Source: an uncultured Hyphomicrobiales bacterium (GTDB lineage: Bacteria > Pseudomonadota > Alphaproteobacteria > Rhizobiales > Beijerinckiaceae). Taken from it: DNA of 7,091 nucleotides. The first letter of the stretch is position 1; each line of letters opens with the position of its first letter. Both the position numbers and the translations under genes were made by a program. Below are positions 1 to 6,183 of the stretch, one piece after another. The stretch lies in NCBI GenBank assembly GCA_903918155.1, contig CAIXDD010000084.1:1-7091 (forward strand), read 5' to 3'. The notes under the pieces are model-generated. The model searched no databases. It was given only the letters and a program-made list of their open reading frames with translations, and had not been told where the DNA came from.

Positions 1-300
1 CTGCGGGCGCGCTTCCTCGCCGGCTTGCGATTCCAGAAGGATCGTCTGCTCCTTGCAGGATTCCCCGATCAGGAAATAGAGCAGCGCGCGCGCCATATGC
101 GGATTGAGGCCGATGCGCTGGGCGTGCTCGCCGATGGAGGCGATGCGCTGGTCCTCGATCTGCGGGCGATACATGACCCCGCCCGTGCGCTGCTTTTCCT
201 GCGCGACGAGCTGGGCGGCGTCCATGCGGCGCTTGACGAGATCCATGATGAGGCGGTCGATCTTCCGCAGGTCTTCGCCGAGCTGAACCAGATCCGGCAT
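1..300 (-). CDS. Chorismate mutase-like protein (AroQ fold), 3' end cut by window edge
   Basis: This gene encodes an all-helical AroQ-type (CM_2 family) protein. Characterised members rearrange chorismate to prephenate for Phe/Tyr synthesis. One hundred codons are visible, about the length of the whole domain, so only a short C-terminal tail is missing. Compared by eye with the E. coli chorismate mutase domain, helix 1 carries LRKIDRLIMDLVKRR (residues 11-25), then AAQLVAQEK (28-36), MYRPQIED (43-50), and a last helix with IGESCKEQ (78-85). R24 or R25, K36, E49 and Q85 align with catalytic positions. The positions of the first active-site Arg (here about G8) and of the Arg before E49 (here I48) look substituted. 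Start: ATG at 300, preceded by a perfect AGGAGG (305-310) four bases upstream. It is transcribed divergently from the HD-domain gene. It may be a true mutase or a paralogue with another role, such as a pyruvate-lyase-like or regulatory function. The family call is fairly sure; the activity is not. Confidence 0.78.
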   Translation of the reverse strand, partial: MPDLVQLGEDLRKIDRLIMDLVKRRMDAAQLVAQEKQRTGGVMYRPQIEDQRIASIGEHAQRIGLNPHMARALLYFLIGESCKEQTILLESQAGEEARPQ

Positions 301-420
301 GGGGCCTCCTCGCGCATGGCATGGCTGGAGCCCGGTTTGGTCTGGCCGGGCCCTCCGCTTCCGCTGTATAGCTGGAAGCAAGCCCGCGCGCGACTGTGCA
401 AGCAACAGAGGGAGACGCCC
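301..420. promoter_or_regulatory. Divergent intergenic region between the AroQ-like and HD-domain genes
   Basis: This 120-bp gap separates two genes read in opposite directions, so promoters for both should lie here. It contains the AGGAGG ribosome site of the minus-strand gene (305-310) and an AGAGGGAG ribosome site for the plus-strand gene (407-414). It also has an inverted repeat GCCCGG / CCGGGC (330-335 and 346-351, 10-base spacer), which could be an operator or chance in GC-rich DNA. The most AT-rich short stretch is GTATAG (366-371), which reads as a weak -10-like element on either strand. No -35 at an acceptable 16-18 base spacing was found for it. The promoter assignment therefore rests on gene orientation, not on a recognised motif. 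Confidence 0.35.
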
Positions 421-1221
421 GTGACCCAGGAAGAGCTTGTCGAGGAAGCGCTCAAAATCGCGCGCGCCCAGGCCTTCCCCGGCATGAGCGAGGAAGACCG
501 CGAGGAGCTTATTGAGAAGGCCATGCTGTCGCTGATCGACCGCAAGGCCATGACCCCCTATTTCGCGAAAGTGGGCCTCACGGCCAGCGGCGGCTTCAAC
601 GCCTCCTCCGGCCTCTATCTGATGCATGAGGAGCCCCGCCTGCCCGCCATGCCCGACAAGCCGACGCTGATCGATTTCTTCGAACGGCGCATCCTGCTCA
701 ACCGGCGCGGGGGCACGCATCTGCTGCAAAGCGCCCGGCTCGCGCAGCAGAAGGGCTTGCCCGACAATATCGTGCTCGCCTGCCTGCTGCATGACGTGGC
801 GGTGGTCGCCCATGTGCGCTGCGACCACGGCTATTACGCCGCGCAGCTCATCGAGCCTTATGTTGACGAGGAAGTGACCTTCGCCGTGCGCTACCATCAG
901 GCGCTGCGCTTCTACCCCGATCCCGAGATCGGCTATGAATATCCCGATCTCTACAAGCGCGCCTTCGGCGAGGATTACACGCCGCCCAAATATATCGCGG
1001 AGGCGGCCGACTATGCGCGCGCCCACAAGCATTACATGGCCGCGCGGCTGGTGACGGCGAACGATCTCTATTCCTTCGACCCCAATGTCGTGGTGGACGT
1101 GCGCGAATTCGAAGGCGTGATCGCCCGCAGCTTCCGCCAGCCCGTCGAAGGTCTGGGTTTCGACGCGAGCCCATCCGCGCATATGTGGCGCAGCATCATC
1201 TGGCCGAACAATTTCCTGTGA
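421..1221 (+). CDS. HD-domain protein with PhnZ/MIOX-like putative di-iron site
   Basis: A 266-residue soluble protein. Residues 1-80 match no domain I recognise. Residues about 83-220 form an HD domain with putative metal ligands H100, H124-D125, H136, H159 and D215. The pattern H-HD-H-H-D is that of dinuclear HD proteins. The sequences THLLQSARLAQQKG (99-112), LACLLHDVA (119-127) and AVRYHQALRFY (155-165) resemble the PhnZ family of mixed-valent di-iron oxygenases, which cleave C-P bonds, and more distantly myo-inositol oxygenase. The spacing from the first His to HD is 24 residues. The GTG start at 421 is chosen because AGAGGGAG precedes it by six bases, and because the open frame upstream (to 25) runs antisense to the chorismate mutase-like gene. 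The EamA transporter gene follows after 21 bp, probably in the same transcript. Substrate unknown; a dinuclear phosphohydrolase remains the main alternative. No signal peptide or membrane segment was seen. Confidence 0.8.
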   Translation: MTQEELVEEALKIARAQAFPGMSEEDREELIEKAMLSLIDRKAMTPYFAKVGLTASGGFNASSGLYLMHEEPRLPAMPDKPTLIDFFERRILLNRRGGTHLLQSARLAQQKGLPDNIVLACLLHDVAVVAHVRCDHGYYAAQLIEPYVDEEVTFAVRYHQALRFYPDPEIGYEYPDLYKRAFGEDYTPPKYIAEAADYARAHKHYMAARLVTANDLYSFDPNVVVDVREFEGVIARSFRQPVEGLGFDASPSAHMWRSIIWPNNFL

Positions 1222-1242
1222 GCGGAGCCTCCCGGACCCATC

Positions 1243-2202
1243 ATGACCGCGAAGGACGAGCCTGCGCCCGCGCATGAAGGGCGCGCAGACCATGACGCGC
1301 CCGCGCAGCAAGGCTCGCAGCAAGACTCGCGCACGCCCTTCGTCTACGCCGCCTTGCCGGCGGTGTTCGTGCTGTTCTGGTCCACCGGATTCATCGCCGG
1401 CAAACAGGGGCTGACGGACGCGGCGCCCTTCACCTTCCTGCTGTATCGCTTTCTCATCGTGGCCGCCCTGCTCACGATCGCGGCATGGATCGCGCGCGCG
1501 CCATGGCCGCCGCTGCGCGCGCTGGGGCCGCTCGCCGTCGGCGGAATCTTCGTGCATGCGGGCTATCTCGGCGCGACCTTCGCGGCCATGTCTGCGGGCG
1601 TGGAGGCCGGCGTCTCCTCGCTCATGGCGGGCCTTCAACCCGTGCTGACGGCGGTGTTCGCCGCACCCTTTCTGGGCGAGCGCGTCAGTCCGCGCCAATG
1701 GGCGGGGCTGGCGCTGGGCCTCGTCGGCGTGACGCTCGTCGTGTGGACCAAGCTCGGTCTGGGGCTGGGCACGCCCGCCGGCATGGCGCTTTCGTTCCTG
1801 TCGGCGGTGTTCATGACCGCGGGCACGCTGTGGCAGAAACGCTTCGGCGGCGCGATGGACCTGCGCACGGGATCGGTCGTGCAATTCGCGGCCTCAGCGC
1901 TCGTCGTTCTGCCGCTCGCCGCGTGGGAGGACTTTCGCGCGGACTGGACGCCCTCCTTCATCGGCGCGATGGCCTGGCTCTGCCTCGTACTGTCGGTGGG
2001 CACGATCAGCGCGCTGTTCGTGCTCATCCGGCGCGGCGCCGCGGCGGAGGTGGCGAGCCTCTTCTTCCTCGTGCCGCCGACGACGGCGGTTCTCGCATGG
2101 CTGATGTTCGGCGAGACGCTGGGCCCGGTCGCGGCCGCAGGCATGGCGCTGGTGGTGATCGCCGTCGCCATGGTGACATGGAGGACGCGCGCGCGCGCCT
2201 AG
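1243..2202 (+). CDS. EamA/DMT-superfamily transporter, ten membrane helices
   Basis: A 319-residue inner-membrane protein of the drug/metabolite transporter superfamily. Members are secondary transporters, often exporters of amino acids, metabolites or toxic compounds; the substrate cannot be read from sequence. After a hydrophilic N-terminus rich in Asp, His and Gln (1-31) come two homologous five-helix EamA repeats, about 33-168 and 178-313. Each ends in the typical signature: LQPVLTAVFAAPFLGER (131-147) in the first, and PPTTAVLAWLMFGE (278-291) in the second. Length is normal for the family. The start is ATG 1243, 21 bp after the HD-domain gene; the ribosome site is weak, which fits co-transcription. 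The TAG stop (2200-2202) lies within the last codons of the convergent surf1 gene. Co-location suggests transport of something made or modified by the HD protein, but that is inference only. Confidence 0.9.
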   Translation: MTAKDEPAPAHEGRADHDAPAQQGSQQDSRTPFVYAALPAVFVLFWSTGFIAGKQGLTDAAPFTFLLYRFLIVAALLTIAAWIARAPWPPLRALGPLAVGGIFVHAGYLGATFAAMSAGVEAGVSSLMAGLQPVLTAVFAAPFLGERVSPRQWAGLALGLVGVTLVVWTKLGLGLGTPAGMALSFLSAVFMTAGTLWQKRFGGAMDLRTGSVVQFAASALVVLPLAAWEDFRADWTPSFIGAMAWLCLVLSVGTISALFVLIRRGAAAEVASLFFLVPPTTAVLAWLMFGETLGPVAAAGMALVVIAVAMVTWRTRARA

Positions 2203-2972
2203 TCGCGCAGCCGCCTCCAGGCGAAGACCGCGAACACGCCCGCCAGCGTCAGCGCGAGCCCGTACCACGTCAGCGCATAGGAGAGGTGGTTATTGGCCAC
2301 GTTGCGCAGGGCGCCGCCGCCCTGCGGCCAGCCGCCGGGGACATCGCCGGCCTGCGCGTCGAGCGAGAAGGGCGCCGCGTCCGGCACGCCCAGGGCCGCA
2401 GCCATGGCGAGCGGATCGCGCACATGCCACAGCCGCTTGCCGGGCTCGTCGGGCGGGGTGAAGGCGTTGCGCGGCTCCGGCGAGCGCAGAAGGCCCACCA
2501 CCTCGCTCTCGCCCGCGATCTGCCCCGCCGCGCGGCGCGCGGGATCGGCGAGCGCCTGCGGCACGAAGCCGCGATTGACGAAGACATGCGCGCCGGAGGA
2601 CAGGCGCAGCGGCGTCATCACCAGATAGCCCGGCTCGCGCGCGAGGCCGCCCGCGGCCTGAAACACCAGCGCCTCGCGCGCATGGTCGAAACGCCCGCTC
2701 AGGCGCACGCGCAGGAATTCGTAATCCTGCGGAGCGAGCCCCGCCCATGTCTGGCGCGCCGGCGGCTCCTGCGGCGCGGCGTCGGCGCGCGCGGCCATCT
2801 GCGCGAGCAGGCCCTCTTTCCACGCAAGGCGACGCATCTGCCAATTGCCGAGCGAGACGAGAAGGGCCAGCGCGACCAGCGCGACAAGGCCCGGCGCCGC
2901 AAGGCTGCGCCAGCGCGCGCGCGCCCCGTCTGGCGCCCCAACGCGAGCTTCGTGGGGATGCGGCGCGGGCAT
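2199..2972 (-). CDS. surf1: SURF1-family cytochrome c oxidase assembly protein
   Basis: A SURF1/Shy1-family membrane protein. In Paracoccus and related bacteria these proteins bind heme a and help insert it into subunit I of the oxidase. The 257 residues have the family layout: a cytoplasmic tail, a first membrane helix (about 25-42) ending in LGNWQ (41-45), a large periplasmic domain with VNRGFVP (132-138), and a C-terminal helix starting NNHLSYALTWYGLA (227-240) and ending at a basic RRLRD tail. The ATG at 2972 overlaps the stop of the preceding DUF983 gene (TGATG on the minus strand), and a GGAAGG sits just upstream inside that gene, so translation is probably coupled. It is the last gene of the oxidase cluster here. 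Its TAG stop shares bases with the stop of the convergent transporter gene. In many rhizobial genomes ispH and thrB follow surf1; they do not here. Confidence 0.93.
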   Translation of the reverse strand: MPAPHPHEARVGAPDGARARWRSLAAPGLVALVALALLVSLGNWQMRRLAWKEGLLAQMAARADAAPQEPPARQTWAGLAPQDYEFLRVRLSGRFDHAREALVFQAAGGLAREPGYLVMTPLRLSSGAHVFVNRGFVPQALADPARRAAGQIAGESEVVGLLRSPEPRNAFTPPDEPGKRLWHVRDPLAMAAALGVPDAAPFSLDAQAGDVPGGWPQGGGALRNVANNHLSYALTWYGLALTLAGVFAVFAWRRLRD

Positions 2973-3346
2973 CAGCCTTCCAGCCGCCCCTGCTCGGCCT
3001 TGTTGGAATATTGCAGCGCGACCAGCAGGCCCTTCAGCGGGCGCAGCACGCCGAGGCAGACGATGAGCGTGAGCGGCGCGAAAATGACGAAATGCACCCA
3101 GAACGGCGGCTCATAGGCCAGTTCCAGCCATAAGGCGCCGCCCAGCACGATGAAACCGGCGAAGAGCGTGACGAAGACCGCCGGCCCGTCGCCGGCGTCG
3201 GCGAAGGCGAGATCGAGCCCGCAGACCTCGCAGCGCGGGGCGAGCGTGAGGAAACCCTTGAACAGCCGCCCTTCGCCGCAGCGCGGGCAACGGCCCGCAA
3301 GCCCGGTCGCGTAAGGAGATTGCGGCGCATAATCATGTTCGGCCAT
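2972..3346 (-). CDS. DUF983 membrane protein with N-terminal zinc ribbon
   Basis: A 124-residue protein of the DUF983 family (PF06170), common in alphaproteobacteria and often found next to ctaE and surf1. Two CxxC pairs, C20-P-R-C23 and C39-E-V-C42, probably bind one zinc ion in an N-terminal ribbon. They are followed by two hydrophobic membrane spans, about 55-77 and 82-103, and a short basic cytoplasmic tail. The family has no established biochemical role; a part in oxidase assembly is inferred from its conserved position. Start: ATG 3346 with GGGAGA six bases upstream on the minus strand. Its TGA overlaps the surf1 ATG by one base. A 78-bp gap with a terminator-like hairpin separates it from ctaE, so its expression may depend on read-through. 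Confidence 0.88.
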   Translation of the reverse strand: MAEHDYAPQSPYATGLAGRCPRCGEGRLFKGFLTLAPRCEVCGLDLAFADAGDGPAVFVTLFAGFIVLGGALWLELAYEPPFWVHFVIFAPLTLIVCLGVLRPLKGLLVALQYSNKAEQGRLEG

Positions 3347-3424
3347 GGCGCGTCTCCCGAAAGGCGCTTCAGAAAGCGAAAGGGCGGCCCGCAGGCCGCC
3401 CCCACCCGCGCGACGGACGCGCGA
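3347..3424 (-). terminator. Terminator-like hairpins after ctaE
   Basis: The gap between the ctaE stop and the DUF983 start contains a perfect 8-bp GC stem, GGGCGGCC (3382-3389) with GGCCGCCC (3394-3401), and a 4-base loop. On the minus strand it is followed by TTTCGCTTTCTG, a short broken T-rich tail. A second weaker hairpin, CGCTT / AAGCG (3365-3369 and 3374-3378), follows directly. The first hairpin looks like a weak intrinsic terminator, or an RNA-stabilising 3' structure for ctaE mRNA. DUF983 and surf1 lie just downstream in the same direction, so termination is probably partial. Confidence 0.55.
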
Positions 3425-4288
3425 TCAGTGAACGGCGACGACGCCCTTCCAATTGCCCCACACATAGATGGCGGCGAAGAGGAACAGCCACACGACATCG
3501 ACGAAATGCCAGTACCAGGCGGCGAATTCGAAACCCAGATGCTGCTTGGGCGTGAAATGGCCCTTGTAGACGCGGATCAGGCACACCAGCAGGAAGATGG
3601 TGCCCACGAGAACGTGGAAGCCGTGAAAGCCCGTCGCCATGAAGAAGGTCGCGCCATAGATCGAGCTTTTGAATTCGAAGGGCGCATGGGCGTATTCATA
3701 GGCCTGCACGGCGGTGAAGAGCGCGCCCAGCACGACGGTGGCGATGAGGCCCTTCTTCACGCCGTCGCGGTCGTCGTTCAAAAGCGCGTGATGCGCCCAG
3801 GTGACCGTGGTGCCGGAGGTGAGCAGGATGAGCGTGTTGAGCAGCGGCAGATGCCAGGGGTCGAACACTTCGATCCCCTTCGGCGGCCACAGGCCGCCCG
3901 TATGCTCCACGCGGGCCTGCTGGATCGCCTCGTTATAGAAGAGGCTGGCGTCGAAGAACGCCCAGAACCACGCCACGAAGAACATGACTTCGGAGGCGAT
4001 GAACAGGATCATGCCGTAGCGATGATGCATCTGCACCACGCGCGTGTGATAGCCCGACTGGGCTTCGCGCACCACGTCGGTCCACCAGGCGGCCATGGTG
4101 TAGAGCACGCCGAGCATGCCCGCGCCGAACACATATGCGCCCATCTTCACGCCGAAGAGCGGCATGCCCTTCATCCAGGCGATGGCGCCCACGGCCGTCA
4201 CGAAGGCCGAGATGGAGCCGATCAGCGGCCACGGGCTCGGATCGACAAGGTGGTAATCGTGGTTCGGTTTCGCGTGGCCGTCAGCCAT
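3425..4288 (-). CDS. ctaE: Cytochrome c oxidase subunit III (aa3-type)
   Basis: Subunit III of the aa3 terminal oxidase, a core membrane subunit without metal centres. It binds lipids, stabilises the enzyme during turnover and supports proton uptake into the D channel. The 287 residues give the usual seven-helix COX3 protein. Visible landmarks are HDYHLVDPSPWP near the N-terminus (10-21), ILFIASEVMFFVAWFWAFF (94-112) with the conserved buried E100, GFHGFHVLVG (220-229), and WYWHFVDVVWLFLF (258-271). The ATG at 4288 is chosen over one 48 bases upstream because it has GAGGAAG five bases before it and gives the normal MADGHAKPNHDYH start. The upstream choice would add an acidic, atypical extension. 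A 105-bp leader separates it from ctaG, and a hairpin follows its stop. Confidence 0.96.
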   Translation of the reverse strand: MADGHAKPNHDYHLVDPSPWPLIGSISAFVTAVGAIAWMKGMPLFGVKMGAYVFGAGMLGVLYTMAAWWTDVVREAQSGYHTRVVQMHHRYGMILFIASEVMFFVAWFWAFFDASLFYNEAIQQARVEHTGGLWPPKGIEVFDPWHLPLLNTLILLTSGTTVTWAHHALLNDDRDGVKKGLIATVVLGALFTAVQAYEYAHAPFEFKSSIYGATFFMATGFHGFHVLVGTIFLLVCLIRVYKGHFTPKQHLGFEFAAWYWHFVDVVWLFLFAAIYVWGNWKGVVAVH

Positions 4289-4393
4289 GTCATCTTCCTC
4301 GTCGTCCTCAAGCCGCCCAAGCGAGGCGGCTCCCATGGGCCCGTGCGGGCCGTTTCGCCATTCGCCGCCTTGAAGTCAAGACGGCTTTCAGAA
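4289..4393 (-). promoter_or_regulatory. ctaE leader: inverted repeat and possible weak internal promoter
   Basis: This is one of the few roomy gaps in the cluster. Just upstream of the ctaE ribosome site is an inverted repeat AGCCGCC / GGCGGCT (4311-4317 and 4325-4331, 7-base loop). A smaller one is GGCCC / GGGCC (4338-4342 and 4347-4351). On the minus strand CTTGACT (4380-4374) matches the alphaproteobacterial -35 consensus well. At a 17-base spacing the -10 would be GAAACG (4356-4351), which is poor. A dedicated ctaE promoter is therefore possible but weakly supported; the hairpin could also act in the mRNA leader. Confidence 0.3.
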
Positions 4394-5041
4394 TCACTGC
4401 ACCCGCCCGCCCGCGGCGGCGACCGGCGTCTTGGCCTTCACCGTCATGAACGTATAGGACAGGGTCACGCTCTCCATCCGCCGCATCGTCTCCGCCTTCT
4501 CCAGCGCGGGATCGAGGAAGAAGACGACCGGCATCTCCATGCTTTCGCCGGGGCCGAGCGTCTGCTCCGTGAAGCAGAAGCAGGAAATCTTGTTGAACCA
4601 CGGGCCGAACGGATCCGGCGCCACATTATAGGTCGCCATGCCCGTGGCCGCGCGGCCCGTCTTGTTGACGACCTTGTAGAAGACCGTCGCGGTCTCGCCC
4701 GTGCGCAGGCGGATCGAATTGACCTCCGGCTCGAACGACCAGCCCAGCGCGGGATCGACATTCGCGTCGAACCGCACCGTCAGCGTGCGCTCGCCCAAAG
4801 CGCCGGGCGCATGCAGGGCCACGCGCGGCGTGCCGCCAAAGCCCGTCACGCGGCAGAACATGTCGTAAAGAGGCACGGCGGCGAAGGACATGCCGAGCAT
4901 GAACAGCGCCGTTCCCAGAACGGAAAAGGCGACGCGCGCGTTGCGCCGCTCGGCGCGGGCGGAGTCGTTCGAAGAGGCTTGCTCGCTCAACGCGTCCTGG
5001 CGCGCCCCCGGATTAGCCTGATCGTCCCGCGCGCCCACCAT
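4394..5041 (-). CDS. ctaG: Cytochrome c oxidase assembly protein CtaG (Cox11 family)
   Basis: A Cox11-type copper chaperone, anchored in the inner membrane with its globular domain in the periplasm. It delivers copper to the CuB site of subunit I. The 215 residues show a polar, charged N-terminal tail (1-36), one membrane helix (about 37-57), and the conserved YDMFCRVTGFGGT segment (59-71) with C63. An immunoglobulin-like domain follows, with the copper-binding CFCF motif at 154-157 and the typical surrounding WFNKISCFCFTEQ (148-160). All expected copper-handling cysteines are present. Start ATG 5041 lies 3 bp after the stop of the preceding small gene; AAGGGAG inside that gene, 11 bases upstream, may serve as ribosome site, along with translational coupling. 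The protein is unrelated to the multi-spanning CtaG of Bacillus. Confidence 0.95.
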   Translation of the reverse strand: MVGARDDQANPGARQDALSEQASSNDSARAERRNARVAFSVLGTALFMLGMSFAAVPLYDMFCRVTGFGGTPRVALHAPGALGERTLTVRFDANVDPALGWSFEPEVNSIRLRTGETATVFYKVVNKTGRAATGMATYNVAPDPFGPWFNKISCFCFTEQTLGPGESMEMPVVFFLDPALEKAETMRRMESVTLSYTFMTVKAKTPVAAAGGRVQ

Positions 5042-5044
5042 GGC

Positions 5045-5218
5045 TCACCAGGCTCCCTTGTTGAGCACGCCCAGACCGAGTTTCGCGATTGTCACGACAT
5101 AGAACAGCACGACCAGCGCGACGATCGCGAGCGCGATGGCCACATTGCGCGCACGCCGGCTCTTCGCCTGCTCGGGCGTCATCTGCACGATTTCGGTGCG
5201 GGGCGCGTCTGCGGACAT
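5045..5218 (-). CDS. Small single-span membrane protein of the cox cluster (CoxF/CtaF-like)
   Basis: A 57-residue protein: a polar N-terminus with a basic patch KSRRARN (19-25), one membrane helix (about 26-45), and a short tail containing AKLGLGVLN (45-53). Small proteins of this size and layout sit between ctaB and ctaG in many alphaproteobacterial oxidase clusters, where they are annotated as CoxF or as hypothetical. No activity is firmly known to me; a helper role in oxidase assembly is inferred from position. The start at ATG 5218 lies 8 bp after the ctaB stop, with GTGAGG overlapping that stop as ribosome site. The same frame stays open further upstream, but that part is antisense-frame noise inside ctaB. 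The gap to ctaG is 3 bp, so the three genes are almost certainly one transcript. Confidence 0.82.
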   Translation of the reverse strand: MSADAPRTEIVQMTPEQAKSRRARNVAIALAIVALVVLFYVVTIAKLGLGVLNKGAW

Positions 5219-5226
5219 GGCGAACC

Positions 5227-6183
5227 TCACGACACGATGGATTGCGCCAGACGCGCAAGCGCCTGCGCCGGGCCGTTTTCGACCACAAGTTCGATGAACA
5301 GCGCGAAGAGATAGAGGATCGACGCGCCAAACAGCGACATGCACGCCTTGCGCGCCGCCTCGCCCTCGCGCGCGCGCCATACGCCGACCGCGTAATGGAT
5401 CATCGCCGCCCCGCCCGCGATCGCGACGAGCCCATAGACCCAGCTGGCGAAGCCCATCAGCCAGGGCGCGACGCCCAGCGGCGCCAGCACGAGGGAATAG
5501 ACGAGGATCTCAAGCCGCGTGCGGTCGCCGCCCAGCGCATTGGGCATCATCGGCACGCCGGCGCGCGCGTAATCCTCGCTCTTGACCAGCGCCAGCGCCC
5601 AGAAATGGGGCGGCGTCCAGACGAAGATGATGGCGAACAAAACCAGCGATTCGAGCGAGACCGATCCCGTCACCGCCGCATAGCCCACCACCGGCGGAAA
5701 GGCGCCGGCGGCGCCGCCGATGACGATGTTCTGCGGCGTCCAGCGCTTCAGCCACATCGTGTAGACGACGGCGTAGAAGAAAATGGTGAAGGCGAGCAGC
5801 GCGGCCGAGAGCCAGTTCGCCAGCACGCCCAGCGTGAAGACGGACAGCGCCGACAGCACCAGCCCGAACGCCAGCGCCTCGCCGGGAAGCACGCGGCCCG
5901 CGGGAATGGGACGCAGGCTCGTGCGCCCCATCAGCGCGTCGATGTCGGCGTCGTACCACATGTTCAGCGCGCCCGAGGCGCCCGCGCCCACGGCGATGGC
6001 CAGCAGCGCGGCGAAGCCGATCACCGGATGGCTCGGTTGCGGGGCGATCAGCATGCCGGCGAGCGCGGTGAGGACCACAAGCGACATCACCCGCGGCTTC
6101 AGCAGCGCGAGGTAATCGCCCGGCTGCGCCGTGGAGACGCCCGCTGCGGAAAGCCTGTCTTCCTGTTCGCTGACGAAGCTCAT
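5227..6183 (-). CDS. ctaB: Protoheme IX farnesyltransferase (heme O synthase)
   Basis: A UbiA-family prenyltransferase of the inner membrane. It transfers a farnesyl group to the 2-vinyl of heme b to give heme O, the precursor of the heme a in this oxidase. The 318 residues are normal for CtaB/CyoE. Landmarks are YLALLKPRVMSLVVLTAL near the N-terminus (24-41), and the first Asp-rich prenyl-diphosphate/Mg site N74-M-W-Y-D78-A-D-I-D82. Other conserved segments are KRWTPQNIVIGGAAGAFPP (146-164), VWTPPHFWALAL (188-199), and KSEDYARAGVPMMP (201-214), the second conserved site. About eight or nine hydrophobic helices are expected. The ATG at 6183 is preferred over an in-frame ATG 72 bases upstream, which would add a Gly/Ala-rich extension; its ribosome site is weak. 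It lies 148 bp downstream of ctaD and 8 bp from the small membrane gene. Confidence 0.94.
   Translation of the reverse strand: MSFVSEQEDRLSAAGVSTAQPGDYLALLKPRVMSLVVLTALAGMLIAPQPSHPVIGFAALLAIAVGAGASGALNMWYDADIDALMGRTSLRPIPAGRVLPGEALAFGLVLSALSVFTLGVLANWLSAALLAFTIFFYAVVYTMWLKRWTPQNIVIGGAAGAFPPVVGYAAVTGSVSLESLVLFAIIFVWTPPHFWALALVKSEDYARAGVPMMPNALGGDRTRLEILVYSLVLAPLGVAPWLMGFASWVYGLVAIAGGAAMIHYAVGVWRAREGEAARKACMSLFGASILYLFALFIELVVENGPAQALARLAQSIVS

Noticed and set aside
337..372. Possible promoter TTGGTC ... TATAGC for the HD-domain gene
   Set aside because: The spacer would be 24 bases, far from the 16-18 needed, and neither hexamer is a strong match.
25..420. N-terminal extension of the HD-domain frame by 132 codons
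   Set aside because: It runs antisense through the chorismate mutase-like gene and across the divergent gap. The GTG at 421 has a good ribosome site, and the protein then begins with a normal hydrophilic helix.
69..551. 160-codon minus-strand frame across the chorismate mutase-like gene and the HD gene start
   Set aside because: It is Ser/Arg-rich without domains, in a different frame from the minus-strand gene with AroQ motifs, and spans the start of the divergent HD gene.
1485..3116. 543-codon open frame on the plus strand
   Set aside because: It overlaps the EamA gene in another frame, then runs antisense to surf1. It is Arg/Ala/Gly-rich low-complexity sequence without domains.
4289..4336. 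Upstream ATG giving ctaE a 16-residue acidic extension
   Set aside because: The GAGGAAG ribosome site lies inside the extension, five bases before the ATG at 4288, and the shorter form matches the usual COX3 N-terminus.
3320..5314. 664-codon open frame on the plus strand
   Set aside because: It is antisense to ctaE, ctaG and the small membrane gene. Its composition is Arg/His/Glu-rich with no recognisable domain, as expected for a GC-rich shadow frame.
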